Positions 12,201-19,882 of a stretch of 26,150 bases of DNA are shown here, in pieces. The stretch comes from Plakobranchus ocellatus (taxonomy: Eukaryota > Mollusca > Gastropoda > Plakobranchidae): the NCBI GenBank assembly GCA_019648995.1, contig BLXT01008609.1, positions 545,808 to 571,957 of the forward strand. Direction: 5' to 3'. Made by a program: the position numbers and the translations under genes. Each line of letters opens with the position of its first letter. Position 1 is the first letter of the stretch. The notes beneath the pieces were generated by a model. It was given only the letters and a program-made list of their open reading frames with translations, was not told the origin of the DNA and made no database searches.

Positions 12201-15200
12201 GTTTAAAAAATCCTTGTCTTTTTTTTATCTCATAGAATATTCTTATATTTGTTTTATTTACATGTATTCAATGTAAATCTCAGTTTATTTTAATAACTTT
12301 GTTTTTTTATGAATATGTAACTATCATTCTTTTGAGAAAGCTGTTTAATCCCAAACAATTGATACATAAAGCTTTTTAATGTTCATATTCACTTTAGTAA
12401 ACTTTGCACATTGGGTTTTTCAACTCATGCTTTTATTTTCGCAAACACTTTTGTTACTTTGTATCAGGTTTCTCAAAGCTGAGCCATCAGAAATTGAAAG
12501 GTCACTGAAACGCTGCAAGAACCTTACACAAACACTGTACACTCTGAAAAGGTAATTTATATTCTGACATATTCAATTTTTACATAATCGGCATTATGAT
12601 GATTGCTTTAAACCATTTAAAGGCAACATGGGTAAGTAAAGGTGACATAAATATCAGATTTGATATTTATTTTCATGAAATTCACTAACTCCCACTACTT
12701 CTCTGTATTTTAAAAATGTGGGTCCTGCTTAGTGTTATGTCTTAATTTAAACTTTACTTACAAGGCTTAACTTTGCCTTTGTTCATCATGCTCATTTCAC
12801 AATATGGTCATTTTTTAAGCACAAGATTTTTTGACAAGTAAGATATGGAAGGCTTTTTGCAGCGGATGATTTGTCTGTTCTATGGATATTTGCCAAAGTT
12901 TTCAGCTGGCACCTTCTTTTTCTCTAATATCAGTTTTGAATTCAGTGATAATTTTTTTTTTTTTGCCTTTTGATCGAACTAGGAAAATGACTTAGACAAA
13001 TATAGATACATTATAGTTTTTTTATCGACTTCCTCATTTTTTTCCTAATCCACAACTTTTTCTTCCTTCTCTTTTTATTTTCACTTCATATTTCCCCCTC
13101 CTCATTATACTGCTCTCTCTTTTTCTCATCTTTCCCCTGCCCATGTTTCTCCCTGTTTTCCTCTTATTGCCTTCCTCTGTTAGCTTTCAAGTGTCTTCTT
13201 CCTTTTAGTTGTGTAACTTGAAAATGGTTTAAATCACAATAGTTTAGTTATAAAGCTGTTAGATTTCTTTTAAACTGTAGGATTTGTACATTCCTAATGA
13301 CATTAAGAATGTTTTACTTTAGATGGAAAATCGGATTTACCAACTGAGATTTGCAGGGACCATTCTGTCGGGGGTTCGAGCCCTGCCACCGGAGCCTTGG
13401 CCTGATGGAGGGCCTGAAAGCCAGAGAACACCTTGTTGTGGATTGGCTATATTCAAAAACCATCCTCTTCGTTTTTCTTCCACAGGCTGGCCTCAGCTCA
13501 AGATCTACAGCCTCCACATATACCAAACATTGCTCAAGCTGGGAGCGAAGAAACTGAATTGACCAATCAGAAACATGCCGTGCTAGAGAGCATCAAAGCA
13601 ATGATTCCAGATCATCAGCAGAGGGTAGAACAAATGGAGGTACTTGATCCAATTAATATTTGTGTTTGCTTATTGTACTGTATCAGGTAACTTCTATCAA
13701 TATCACATTTTTTTTTTTTCAAATATTACCAAGTGCATAATAAAAGATAAAAGGACTTAAGTAAATTATTTAAATAAATCAGTGCTATTATATATTTGAA
13801 ATGTATGGTGTAGATCTAAAAAGGCATTTAGAGAAGCATGAAAGAATTCAAATTATCTAAAGCTCAGCTATAGCAGTTCCTTATCTTTGTAAACATATGC
13901 AAAAATGCATTTGGAACTAGCAGTCCTTAAAAATTATTAAGGCCTACGGGAAACTGATAAGGGACTGTTCATTTATAATATTACACGTTTTTTTGGGACT
14001 TTTGACACCCTTCTCCCCACCCCCTCCTCTTTAGTTGCTTTTTTAAACAAATGACGATAATCGGCAACCCAAGAAGAAATTTTGTTGCATCTTAAGTCTT
14101 AAGGGCCTTGAGCTCTCAGTAATCATCGTGTTTGTAAATATAAATTTGTGAATAAATTTCCAAAGCAATGAGTTAAACCATATTTTAGGCTTACTACTTT
14201 GTAGCAAAGTGTACATTTAACATTCAATTATCCTGGGGATTAAGAGAACAATGAATGGATTATTGTAGTTAAACTTTTTTCTTTTTATCTGTGTAATGGT
14301 GTAAACCTCTCGTGACAATAATAATGATAATAATAATGTGACATCTTAATAGCACAAATCCATAGTGCTACCATTGCTCTATGCATTTTACATACATATT
14401 TATGAAAAACCAACATACGCACATGCATGTACATATATGCAATTCTAAATTTATACAGAGTAAATCATTCAAACTGGCAAAAAGCGTAAAATTCACATTC
14501 TAATATAGATATAGGGTAAAAAATTATGTTGGACTGTTTTTTTTTATTGATTTTGTATGAAGAACAATTACCTTTCTCCTTATGTGTTATTTTTTATGTT
14601 GTCATTGTTTTTTTTTTTTTTTTTAGTTTATTGTTTCATCTCACAAAAGTGTAATAATACACTGGTTCAAGACCTCCCTTCTTAGGCTTTATTTACATGA
14701 CAATGAGTTAGAATTTCATGTAATGCTTTAATTGATTCATTTTATCTTCCCACTATCAGTTATATGAGTAAAAGATCAGCAAGTTTAGGTTTGATTTATA
14801 TTATAAAATGGATACAAGGCTAAACTGATCATTAGAAACTTAAGTCAATAATTGGATGCTAATTTTACAATTCATGAATAATTTAGTTAAGTGGAGATAT
14901 GCAGGACCACATGAGGCCTAAGGAACATGTGTATTAAATTTGCTATAAAGTTATGAGAAAAATGGAGGTGCAATATTATTCTGATTAACCTTTTCAACCC
15001 AGATGCAAGCCTTAGATTTATAAAGCTTAAATAAGCAGCTTTGGTTTTACTCTTAAAAGAGGCTTTCATAATGATTATGTTGGCTGTAAAAACAAAATTT
15101 CTCTACACAATCTGACTAAGTAAAGGGAGACAAGACTGAACAAGCCTATTCAATGATAACCGATTTTTTAGTCTTGTATATGGAATAAGTTGGTGGCTTG

Positions 15201-17921
15201 CACAATGTGCATTTTTTATAGTCTTTCAAAATTCCAACTGCTAGTTAGTGAGTAGTAATTTTTTTTTTCTTCAAAGACTACCTTATCGTTAAAACTTAAG
15301 GCAATCAGATTGAACTCATGATGCCAACAGTCACAAAGGCACATAATAATACAATTATTTGGTTGATAAACGTTACAATTTGTTTTATCACTACAATTCT
15401 GGAACCAGCAATGAGTAGCTCTAAATTTAAAAACTTACTGTGGACGAAAAAATGCACCAGGAGAGGAATGGCTGTTAGATAATACTTTATATATATATAA
15501 ACATTTTTTTTTGTATAAGGAATAGGCCTAAAGTTATAGTTTCATTTTCTTTTTCATAAAAAAAAGGCATTTTTTGTATTGAAAAATGTTGTACCTAAAA
15601 AATAGTGTTAATTAAAAATCCATATTTTTTACTAAAAATAATAAATTATTACTATTTTTTCAAATTACTTTTAGGCAACAGAAGCATCTCGTGAAAGGAA
15701 GAAGAAGATAAGCACACAACAAGAAGCACTTAAATTTGGCAAAAGCTTAGAAATGGCCTCAAAGCAGTTGCGTCCTCCAGATCAGAGCAGCCGGAGTGGC
15801 CAAAATACAGGAGAGGAGACAGAGGGAGGTGATAAGATGCTGTTAGATAACAAAGATGGAAATGAAAAATCATTCAAACCTCCAGTGGCAGCCAAACCTG
15901 ATGTCCTTTTGAAAATGACTGCAACAGCCACAACAATGCCTTATGCTTCATCACCATCAGGATTGTCATCATCATCAGCTGCCTCTTCTCATCCACATGT
16001 AGTGCCAACAATAGCATCTTCATCAAGCAAGCAATTATTTTCTGCCTCACTTACTACTACTGCAACTACAGGAACTAAGTTAGTAGAAAAACCAACAGCC
16101 ACTGTATCTGCCATGACGGCACATGTCTCAGATTCAATTACTACAACAGCTGCCAAGTCATCAAGGCCTGATAGAGTAGTAACATCCACGGATACAGTTA
16201 TTGCATCTTCTAGTAAACAACCCGAAATAAATAGTACAGTGACAGCAGGAAATGGTGCAGTAACTCAAACTGTTTATCGTGTCCAGTCACCCATCTCTCG
16301 GCATTCTGATGCAGACAACTCTACCTACCAAGTATGTGGTCCTGTAAACCCAGTTATCCCCACCAGCCACCCAACTGGGACGACATCAAGCAGCCTCTCA
16401 GGATCAGGAAATAGCCATAGTAGTCTTTATGATAGTTCACCTGGCAATGGTGAAGATGTGGGTATCAAAGATACATATGGAAAGCCCTCCACATCTTTGA
16501 ATGGTGTATCATCTAAATCCTTGTCATCTTCATCATCACCATCACCACCTGTATCATCAGTTGACTCAGGTAACCAAGTTGTGAAAAAACCATCAGTCTC
16601 TTTTGCTGAAAATACATCCACTATTCCTTCATCACCTTCTCACAATTCCCCATCTCAATCCAATGCAAGTGACAGGGATCAATCAAAGGGAATATTGAAT
16701 AAGCAACAGCATAACAAAGAGAAAGTTGATCTTGCTTCACAAAAGCAAGCTGCTCGCAATGCCTTCTTTAGCTCTCTGAGCACACCACCTGTATCTCCTG
16801 CCTCTCCATCTGATCGTAGTTCTACCATTTTGGACCCTAGTCCTGTTCTCACCCCTAGTTCAGGAGTGGTTGGTAAAATGACACCAGGCACAACCATCAA
16901 CCTTGTTCTAGCAGGGACTGCCAGTCCCAAATCTCCTACTCATCCAGGCACCTTCACTATTTCTCCACCACCTGATATACTGCCAACTGGTCAAGACACT
17001 TCTCATACATTAAAAGAATCATCAAAAAAGTACTTTATATCAGCATCATCATCTTCACCCAAAAAATCTCCAACGCTAATTCCACCACGTCAGTCGTCAT
17101 TAGATTCCCAATTAACTCCTCACGGAAATGCCCCTCTTGCATCAGCTGATACATCCTCATCCTCATCAGAATCTGAGTATTCTGGAGCAAAGCCTAAAAA
17201 AGTGCCTCCTCCTCCCCCACCGCGGAAAGGGAGCCGGCCCACTTCTTTTAGTGGTCTTCCCGGCTTTTCTAACAACTCATCTCCCACTCACAATGCTGGA
17301 GAAATGCCTCGATTTGTTGGTGGCATCCTGGGTCAGCACCGACTTTCAGGAGGTCCGTTATCATCTACACCCAAGTCAGGCAATTATGAGGACAAATCAG
17401 GACCATCAAGATTTGAGAGGGATATTGCCAGTGGGCTGTGCTCAAACATGAACCGCCCAGACTTACAGAACCAAAAAAGCACACCTCAGCAAATTATGAA
17501 TGAGGCTGGTGCTCAAAGAAGCAATGGTACCAATGCTCAATACACATCGCCTCTCATAAGTAGTGACAAAACCAGCAATGGGAATGTGATTAGCCATGAT
17601 GGGAGTGGAAGTACGCTTCAAACCAGTGAATCTCCACCCGTACCTCCACCTCCTTCAGTAACGTATGGTGAGGGTGGTCGCCAGGAGCGGGGCAGTAGTA
17701 GTGAAAGCACTGGCAGTAGTTCAGGCACTAGTATGGGCTCTCAACAGAGTGTTGTCAGTGTAGTCAGGGCTCAGTCCATGCACAGCTCCCCATCACGCTC
17801 GCGATCAGGTCGACATGGCAACAAGCCAGCTCCACCAAAGCGACAGTCAAGCCTTTTGGGAAAATTTACTGGCAACAGTAAAACTGGTAGTAGTGTAGAT
17901 GGCAGAGGGGTAGATTTGTAA
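3012..17921 (+). CDS. SRCIN1-like: SRCIN1/KIAA1217 (p140Cap / sickle tail) family protein, 5'-partial, 14 exons
   Basis: This is a cytoskeletal/signalling scaffold. Vertebrate SRCIN1 restrains Src through Csk and binds cortactin and other SH3 partners; KIAA1217 is its paralog. Exons (my model): 3012-3210, 3940-4135, 5128-5290, 7412-7569, 7968-8356, 9304-9427, 9677-9861, 10284-10516, 11187-11305, 11569-11699, 11913-11988, 12468-12551, 13486-13639, 15675-17921. They sum to 4458 nt (1485 aa plus TAA), all with GT/AG borders and matching phases. Family-like blocks occur in the expected order: RTSLPIVRSAS and VRALFVRAFP (aa ~50-120), RIEKMEQQLATLT (~411), SYLSDKQQVDKELSDLE (~577), the AIP3-like LLLSNITKSLADLKARFP (~620) and KFLKAEPSEIERSLKRCK (~658), and a proline-rich tail with PPPPPPRK (~1248). 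The N-terminus is missing. The homology call comes from remembered family motifs, not a search; the 5' start and any cassette exons are unknown. Confidence 0.9.
3211..3939 (+). other. Intron 1
   Basis: AT-rich intron with donor GTTAGT and acceptor TTTTTAG. It contains an AGGCCT at 3472 and short A-runs. No coding, RNA or repeat signal seen. Confidence 0.8.
3940..4135 (+). CDS. SRCIN1-like: Exon 2: conserved LVFL...VRALFVRAFP domain
   Basis: It lies between the TCTTTTTAG acceptor and a GTGAGT donor. It encodes GLVFLVCGDQTKKSLLPNEI, then TTLDTVRALFVRAFPDLSLE, MLESPRRKIYILD and IYFQLEDLA. This is the most family-diagnostic exon in the window: vertebrate proteins have LLPNEI, VRALFVRAFP, LESP and Y-E-L-x-D-V in the same order. 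The hydrophobic/charged pattern suggests a small folded domain, which is inference. It ends in phase 2 (GC|C, Ala). Confidence 0.92.
4136..5127 (+). other. Intron 2
   Basis: AT-rich intron starting GTGAGT. It holds a short imperfect ATC/ACC trinucleotide tract at about 4198-4227. A reading frame running into exon 3 from 5028 is a shadow in another phase. Confidence 0.8.
5128..5290 (+). CDS. SRCIN1-like: Exon 3: DRS(V/I)LK segment and a YEVP tyrosine motif
   Basis: The acceptor is TTCCGTCTTAG and the donor GTAAGA at 5291. It encodes EIKDRSVLKLHETD, continuing the folded block as in the family's D-R-S-x-x-K, followed by a polar linker and QPIYEVPGTPDV. The tyrosine at about aa 178 sits close to where vertebrate SRCIN1 carries its EPLYA tyrosine. 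It begins by completing an Ala codon and ends in phase 0. Confidence 0.88.
5291..7411 (+). other. Intron 3 (2.1 kb)
   Basis: AT-rich intron with T-runs at about 5831-5855. Both flanking exons meet in phase 0, so a phase-0 cassette exon could be accommodated, but none is visible. Confidence 0.75.
7412..7569 (+). CDS. SRCIN1-like: Exon 4: basic Arg/Ser-rich linker
   Basis: The acceptor is TATTTGTCTAG and the donor GTAAGA at 7570. It reads FTKSRSLPPQHSAPHHHHYQ, then TGRRSRSRTPEPVERPRSLS. It is low-complexity, with a His tetrad and RS/RT-P sites, and no fold is recognisable. Phase 0 in, phase 2 out (CC|T, Pro). GC content is clearly above the flanking introns. Confidence 0.85.
7570..7967 (+). 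other. Intron 4
   Basis: 398-nt AT-rich intron with GTAAGA donor and TTTTTCCAG acceptor. Nothing else seen. Confidence 0.8.
7968..8356 (+). CDS. SRCIN1-like: Exon 5: Pro/Gly/Tyr-rich region
   Basis: The acceptor is TTTTTCCAG and the donor GTAAGT at 8357. The content in order is SPDRMGTPSSGLNPIPE, a proline stretch PMPPPTGAPPLPRYYDHDD, a glycine run, then PVIYDSAGMAYHDPYAVP, an Ala/Gln segment with QQQQ, and a basic tail RSTRAPPLAHPQRA. Tyrosines at about aa 318, 325 and 329 lie where vertebrate SRCIN1 has its EGLYADPYG motif. PPLPR is a plausible SH3/WW ligand. Reading frames in other phases here are shadows. Confidence 0.9.
8357..9303 (+). other. Intron 5
   Basis: AT-rich intron. About 8600-8720 is purine-rich degenerate trinucleotide sequence (AAT/GGT, then AGG/AGA/AGT) that leaves a long but unconvincing open frame. 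A poly-A run lies at about 9129-9145. Confidence 0.75.
9304..9427 (+). CDS. SRCIN1-like: Exon 6: Ser/Pro-rich segment with tandem acceptor
   Basis: It encodes DGSRTGSARQSPSYSPSPAD, then QQRSHPHDRTDDASR. The upstream sequence ends AAGGAG, so either AG gives an in-frame start: 9304 (Arg-Asp) or 9307 (Asn, one codon shorter). The polypyrimidine tract is weak. The donor is GTATTA at 9428. A longer plus-strand reading frame across this exon is in the wrong phase. Confidence 0.82.
9677..9861 (+). CDS. SRCIN1-like: Exon 7: first coiled-coil segment
   Basis: The acceptor is GGTTATCCAG and the donor GTAAGT at 9862. It begins NRIEKMEQQLATLTAWVHLQ (aa ~411-430), matching the family motif R-I-x-x-M-E-x-Q-I-A-S-L-T-x-L-V-Q, a short coiled coil after the tyrosine-rich region. 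It continues MGPRRDIPPPPRSIGSLPS, including a PPPPR candidate SH3 site, then a Ser/Thr-rich stretch. Ends in phase 1. Confidence 0.9.
9862..10283 (+). other. Intron 7
   Basis: 422-nt AT-rich intron with a T-run at about 10017-10033. No other feature seen. Confidence 0.8.
10284..10516 (+). CDS. SRCIN1-like: Exon 8: Ser-rich linker then coiled coil
   Basis: The acceptor is CCCTTTAG and the donor GTATGG at 10517. After TSDVTRSQVNSALMRGSS and a Ser/Thr stretch it encodes a helical segment, AKTRLAELRSDLQVLRRQQQ followed by NMEAMREYISSAMNQIH (aa ~515-549), equivalent to the family's second coiled coil. The donor is a weaker match than most, and the frame stays open for 18 codons into the intron. 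Confidence 0.85.
10517..11186 (+). other. Intron 8 with in-frame extension and AATAAA
   Basis: 670-nt intron. The exon 8 frame stays open to a TGA at 10571-10573, and an AATAAA hexamer follows at 10639-10644, which together could support a short intronic-polyadenylation isoform. The 3' end has a good pyrimidine tract before TCGCAG. Confidence 0.7.
11187..11305 (+). CDS. SRCIN1-like: Exon 9: start of AIP3-like region
   Basis: The acceptor is CTCATCGCAG and the donor GTGATT at 11306. It encodes RVINTVPGAENKVLVHKRAQ, then SKGSYLSDKQQVDKELR. SYLSDKQQVDKEL aligns with the family's R-Y-L-N-D-E-E-x-I-x-x-Q-L. Phase 0 in, phase 2 out; the other two frames contain stops, which fixes the reading. Confidence 0.87.
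11569..11699 (+). CDS. SRCIN1-like: Exon 10: AIP3-like helical region
   Basis: The acceptor is GCTCAATTAG and the donor GTATGA at 11700. It encodes DLEASVEEQRNDVLSRRCR, then VNIVDVEGMALLLSNITKSL. It corresponds to the family segment D-L-E-x-S-V-E ... R-R-x-R-V-x-x-x-D-V-E-x-M-A-x-x-L, part of the conserved C-terminal AIP3-like helices. An internal GGTATG at about 11648 resembles a donor, but conservation of the full exon argues against its use. Confidence 0.9.
11913..11988 (+). CDS. SRCIN1-like: Exon 11: AIP3-like region, continued
   Basis: This 76-nt exon has acceptor TCTTTTTCAG and donor GTAAGG at 11989. It encodes ARFPEVQSQLKEVMDAEMR, then VVVSEEK. It matches the family's K-x-x-F-P-x-L-Q-x-x-(L/M)-R-x-V-(L/M) segment. 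It ends in phase 2, inside the lysine codon that opens the next conserved block. Confidence 0.9.
11989..12467 (+). other. Intron 11
   Basis: AT-rich intron with long T/A homopolymers at about 12059-12071 and 12170-12187. No other feature seen. Confidence 0.8.
12468..12551 (+). CDS. SRCIN1-like: Exon 12: KFLKxEP block
   Basis: This 84-nt exon lies between TTTGTATCAG and GTAATT. It encodes FLKAEPSEIERSLKRCKNLT, then QTLYTLKR. The vertebrate proteins have the almost superimposable K-F-L-K-E-E-P-x-x-L-x-x-L-L-K-R-C-R-x-(V/M)-T-D-T-L. This is the strongest single block of identity in the C-terminal half. Confidence 0.93.
12552..13485 (+). other. Intron 12, with long pyrimidine tract and SINE-like copy
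   Basis: It contains a pyrimidine-rich stretch of about 180 nt (13027-13208) ending in TTTTAG, and a plus-oriented SINE-like repeat (about 13330-13453) directly before the working acceptor. Small reading frames across the repeat and exon 13 are shadows. Confidence 0.75.
13330..13453 (+). mobile_element. SINE-like repeat, copy A (intron 12)
   Basis: The tRNA-like head has a B-box match, GGTTCGAGCCC, at 13373-13383, preceded by TTGCAGGGACC and TTCTGTCG. The conserved body is at 13394-13452 (GGCCTGATGGAGGGCCTGAA, then GAGAACACCTTGTTGTGG). It shares this order with copies at 23275-23415 and 19477-19608. A poly-A tail and target-site duplications are not clear, so the borders are approximate. Confidence 0.7.
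13486..13639 (+). CDS. SRCIN1-like: Exon 13: linker after AIP3-like region
   Basis: The acceptor is TTTTTCTTCCACAG and the donor GTACTT at 13640. It encodes LASAQDLQPPHIPNIAQAGS, then ELTNQKHAVLESIKAMIPDHQQRVEQME. NQKHAVLESIKAMIPD resembles the family's late helix containing L-L-K-A-I-P-D. The exon starts 33 bp after a SINE-like copy. A second, better-looking donor (CAGGTAACT) occurs 47 nt downstream of the one used here. Confidence 0.87.
13640..15674 (+). other. Intron 13 (2.0 kb)
   Basis: AT-rich intron. It has an alternative donor at 13687, an AATAAA at 13739-13744, an imperfect ATA/AT(G)A tract at about 14317-14339, and a TA tract at about 15489-15500. No hidden exon is evident. Confidence 0.75.
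15675..17921 (+). CDS. SRCIN1-like: Exon 14: giant Ser/Thr/Pro-rich terminal exon
   Basis: The acceptor is ACTTTTAG at 15673-15674 and the stop TAA at 17919-17921, giving 748 codons. It starts ATEASRERKKKISTQQEALK, then a helical LKFGKSLEMASKQ, before turning into low-complexity Ser/Thr/Pro sequence (aa ~765-1485) that is probably disordered. Motifs include PPPPPPRK (aa 1248-1255), SPPVPPPPSVTYGE, and PAPPKR near the C-terminus (aa 1455-1460); the first and last fit P-x-x-P-x-K/R SH3 ligands. VPPPPPPRKGSRPTSFSGL resembles the vertebrate SRCIN1 S-P-P-P-P-P-P-R-R-S-F. The ATG at 15753 is internal: the frame is open upstream to the acceptor, so this is not a separate gene. Confidence 0.92.
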   Translation, partial: ATEASRERKKKISTQQEALKFGKSLEMASKQLRPPDQSSRSGQNTGEETEGGDKMLLDNKDGNEKSFKPPVAAKPDVLLKMTATATTMPYASSPSGLSSSSAASSHPHVVPTIASSSSKQLFSASLTTTATTGTKLVEKPTATVSAMTAHVSDSITTTAAKSSRPDRVVTSTDTVIASSSKQPEINSTVTAGNGAVTQTVYRVQSPISRHSDADNSTYQVCGPVNPVIPTSHPTGTTSSSLSGSGNSHSSLYDSSPGNGEDVGIKDTYGKPSTSLNGVSSKSLSSSSSPSPPVSSVDSGNQVVKKPSVSFAENTSTIPSSPSHNSPSQSNASDRDQSKGILNKQQHNKEKVDLASQKQAARNAFFSSLSTPPVSPASPSDRSSTILDPSPVLTPSSGVVGKMTPGTTINLVLAGTASPKSPTHPGTFTISPPPDILPTGQDTSHTLKESSKKYFISASSSSPKKSPTLIPPRQSSLDSQLTPHGNAPLASADTSSSSSESEYSGAKPKKVPPPPPPRKGSRPTSFSGLPGFSNNSSPTHNAGEMPRFVGGILGQHRLSGGPLSSTPKSGNYEDKSGPSRFERDIASGLCSNMNRPDLQNQKSTPQQIMNEAGAQRSNGTNAQYTSPLISSDKTSNGNVISHDGSGSTLQTSESPPVPPPPSVTYGEGGRQERGSSSESTGSSSGTSMGSQQSVVSVVRAQSMHSSPSRSRSGRHGNKPAPPKRQSSLLGKFTGNSKTGSSVDGRGVDL

Positions 17922-19030
17922 AATGAAAGAATTAATTTTTATAGAACACAAATCCATTCATAAAAAAAGGTCAGAGACTTTATGAAGAGATGCAGAGAGG
18001 TCTTTGACATTCGAATATTTTTACAACATTCAAGGTATTTTATTTTCTTTCATACTTCATACCTATTCTTGCCATTGTGAGAAAAATTGATTTTATCTAC
18101 ATTTCATACCAAAGACTTGCATTTAAATGTTTTTCAATTTCTTCTTAAATTCAAAATAGAGAAGTGTTCTTTGGGAGGTCCTGAGACCTAGATCTACAGA
18201 AGGGTTATTTCATTTGAAAAATATTGACATTATGAATGCAAACTTAGTATTAAAACAAAATTTCCTTTTTTTTTTTTTTTTTTTTTTAAATAAGCCTGAT
18301 TTTAATGTGATGTATTTTTGTAGTTTATGAAGTTATTTTCTTTGTTGAAGATAATTATTTTTCTAAAGGGTACTTATTAAGTTAAGAGCAACTATTTTGT
18401 TTGTATCAGGTACCATCATAATTATCATTCTTAGGCTCACTTGCAAACTATATAAACGAAACTTATTTTTAAGTAAGTTATGAACATGATGTTTTTTGGT
18501 TTTCTTTTGGTCAGCGTATCAAGATAGGATGATGCATACCATTGTACTTACTACTTCGTTTATTTTCATAATTCTCATGGTGTAATACTTTTAAGCCTTG
18601 GGAAGTAGCGCATGTATAATTCCAGCTTTAGTGAAGCGAAACTACTCCAGAAAAAAAAAGAACTTCAAAGATGACATTTGTAAAATGTACTGTAATAATC
18701 TAAGACCAAGTCTTTTGATCTCAATGTTATTTTGTCACTCTTACTTTCTCTCTGGTGTGCTTCTATTTTTAAATGGTCTATTGATATCCTTTCAAGTTAA
18801 CTGTCTTGATATTTACAACACTCTGCATTGTAATAGTGTGTGAATTGTTTTCTTGTTGTGGTTTGTTTTTGTCTTTACAAGAACTTTAAAATTGGATTTC
18901 CTTTCCTATCTCAGCTAGTAATTTTTTAGTAGATTGAGAACATCTTCTTTTACATTAAGGAGAATTATGTTTGAAAGTAAAGAAAATTGTTGATATTTGA
19001 AAAGAAAAATAAAGCAACCTGTTCTACGCA
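17922..19030 (+). other. 3'UTR of the SRCIN1-like gene
   Basis: AT-rich sequence after the TAA. The best polyadenylation signal is AATAAA at 19008-19013, and an ATTAAA variant occurs at 18249-18254. A T-run lies at about 18268-18287. An 81-codon open frame at 18598-18843 has no recognisable product and is taken as chance. The end is an estimate. Confidence 0.6.
19008..19013 (+). promoter_or_regulatory. Candidate polyadenylation signal AATAAA
   Basis: First canonical AATAAA downstream of the stop, about 1.09 kb into the 3'UTR. A T/GT-containing stretch follows. Its use is inferred from position only. Confidence 0.5.
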
Positions 19031-19476
19031 AACCTTTGTTAAGAAAATATAAAAGTAATTATGTAATTGCTCTTTCATAATCTTGTTGACATTTTGCTTC
19101 TTTTTTGGACTTTGCATTAAATGTAGGCCTTACTTAAATTCTGGAGAAAAAATTTGGAAAATAATTTTGTTGGGAGTTTTAATTGAAGTTACAGATATCA
19201 TCAATGGTCTCTCAACGATGCCCAGTTTCAATGTACACATGATGTGTTAAATGTATGATGGCTGTGTTGTGGATCTATTTAGTTTAGCTTATGTTTTTGG
19301 TGTAATGACCAACCATGCATTGTCCGTCTCTTTTGTAAAAATACAAGATTATTTTCTGAAAATAACACATGGTTTGTTTTCTTTCTGTTTTTTATCAATC
19401 TTTTAGATATATTAATTATAATTAATGTTAATATTTTCCCTCAGTTAGTCATCTATTGAAAGGGTTTGGGTTTTTA
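19031..19476. other. Intergenic AT-rich DNA
   Basis: No gene, repeat or RNA signal seen. Part of it could belong to a longer 3'UTR if the first polyA signal is skipped. Confidence 0.6.
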
Positions 19477-19608
19477 TGTTAGTTCGTCCAGAACAAGTTG
19501 AGCACAGGTTTTCAGGCCCTTCATTAGGCCAGGGTGCCAGTGGCAGGGTCAAACCTACGATAGAAGGATTCCTACAGATCTCAGGGCTTTTTCACTATCC
19601 CCGCTATT
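19477..19608 (-). mobile_element. SINE-like repeat, copy C (diverged)
   Basis: On the minus strand it reads a tRNA-like head (GATCTGTAGGAATCCTTCTA), a degenerate B box (GGTTTGACCC), then the body GGCCTAATGAAGGGCCTGAA and CAACTTGTTCTGGAC. It is the most diverged of the three copies and lies between the gene's 3'UTR and the CA-rich microsatellite. Borders are approximate. Confidence 0.6.
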
Positions 19609-19631
19609 GAAAAAAGTAATGGTCTACTGAT

Positions 19632-19754
<123 letters not shown>

Positions 19755-19855
19755 TGTATAATTATAGATAGTGGCTTATCAAATCTTTTGAAGTGCCTGT
19801 TTTGTGAATAGAGACTTCAGAGGCTTGATACGCATGCCATTGATGTATACATCGC

Positions 19856-19882
19856 GGGTGGTATTGATTAGGAACATAAGGG
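19856..19882 (+). repeat. Left terminal inverted repeat
   Basis: It starts GGGTGGTATTGATTAGG and ends ACATAAGGG. It pairs with 24131-24157 with two transitions (GAACATAAGGG versus GGACGTAAGGG). The exact outer border is uncertain by a few bases. Confidence 0.75.

Noticed and set aside
13371-13383. tRNA gene suggested by GGTTCGAGCCC
   Set aside because: No intact acceptor stem or anticodon arm, and the same box recurs in two other copies with a shared non-tRNA body, so it is a SINE-like repeat.
16561-16620. PP1-docking RVxF-like motif (KKPSVSF) in exon 14
   Set aside because: The basic residue is too far from the V-x-F core to fit the accepted consensus, and such matches are common in disordered sequence.
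15753-17921. A separate 722-aa gene starting at ATG 15753
   Set aside because: The frame is open upstream to an acceptor at 15674, in phase with exon 13, and the added residues (ATEASRERKKK...) continue the protein. The ATG is an internal Met.
18598-18843. 81-aa open frame in the 3'UTR
   Set aside because: AT-rich, no recognisable domain, best explained as chance.
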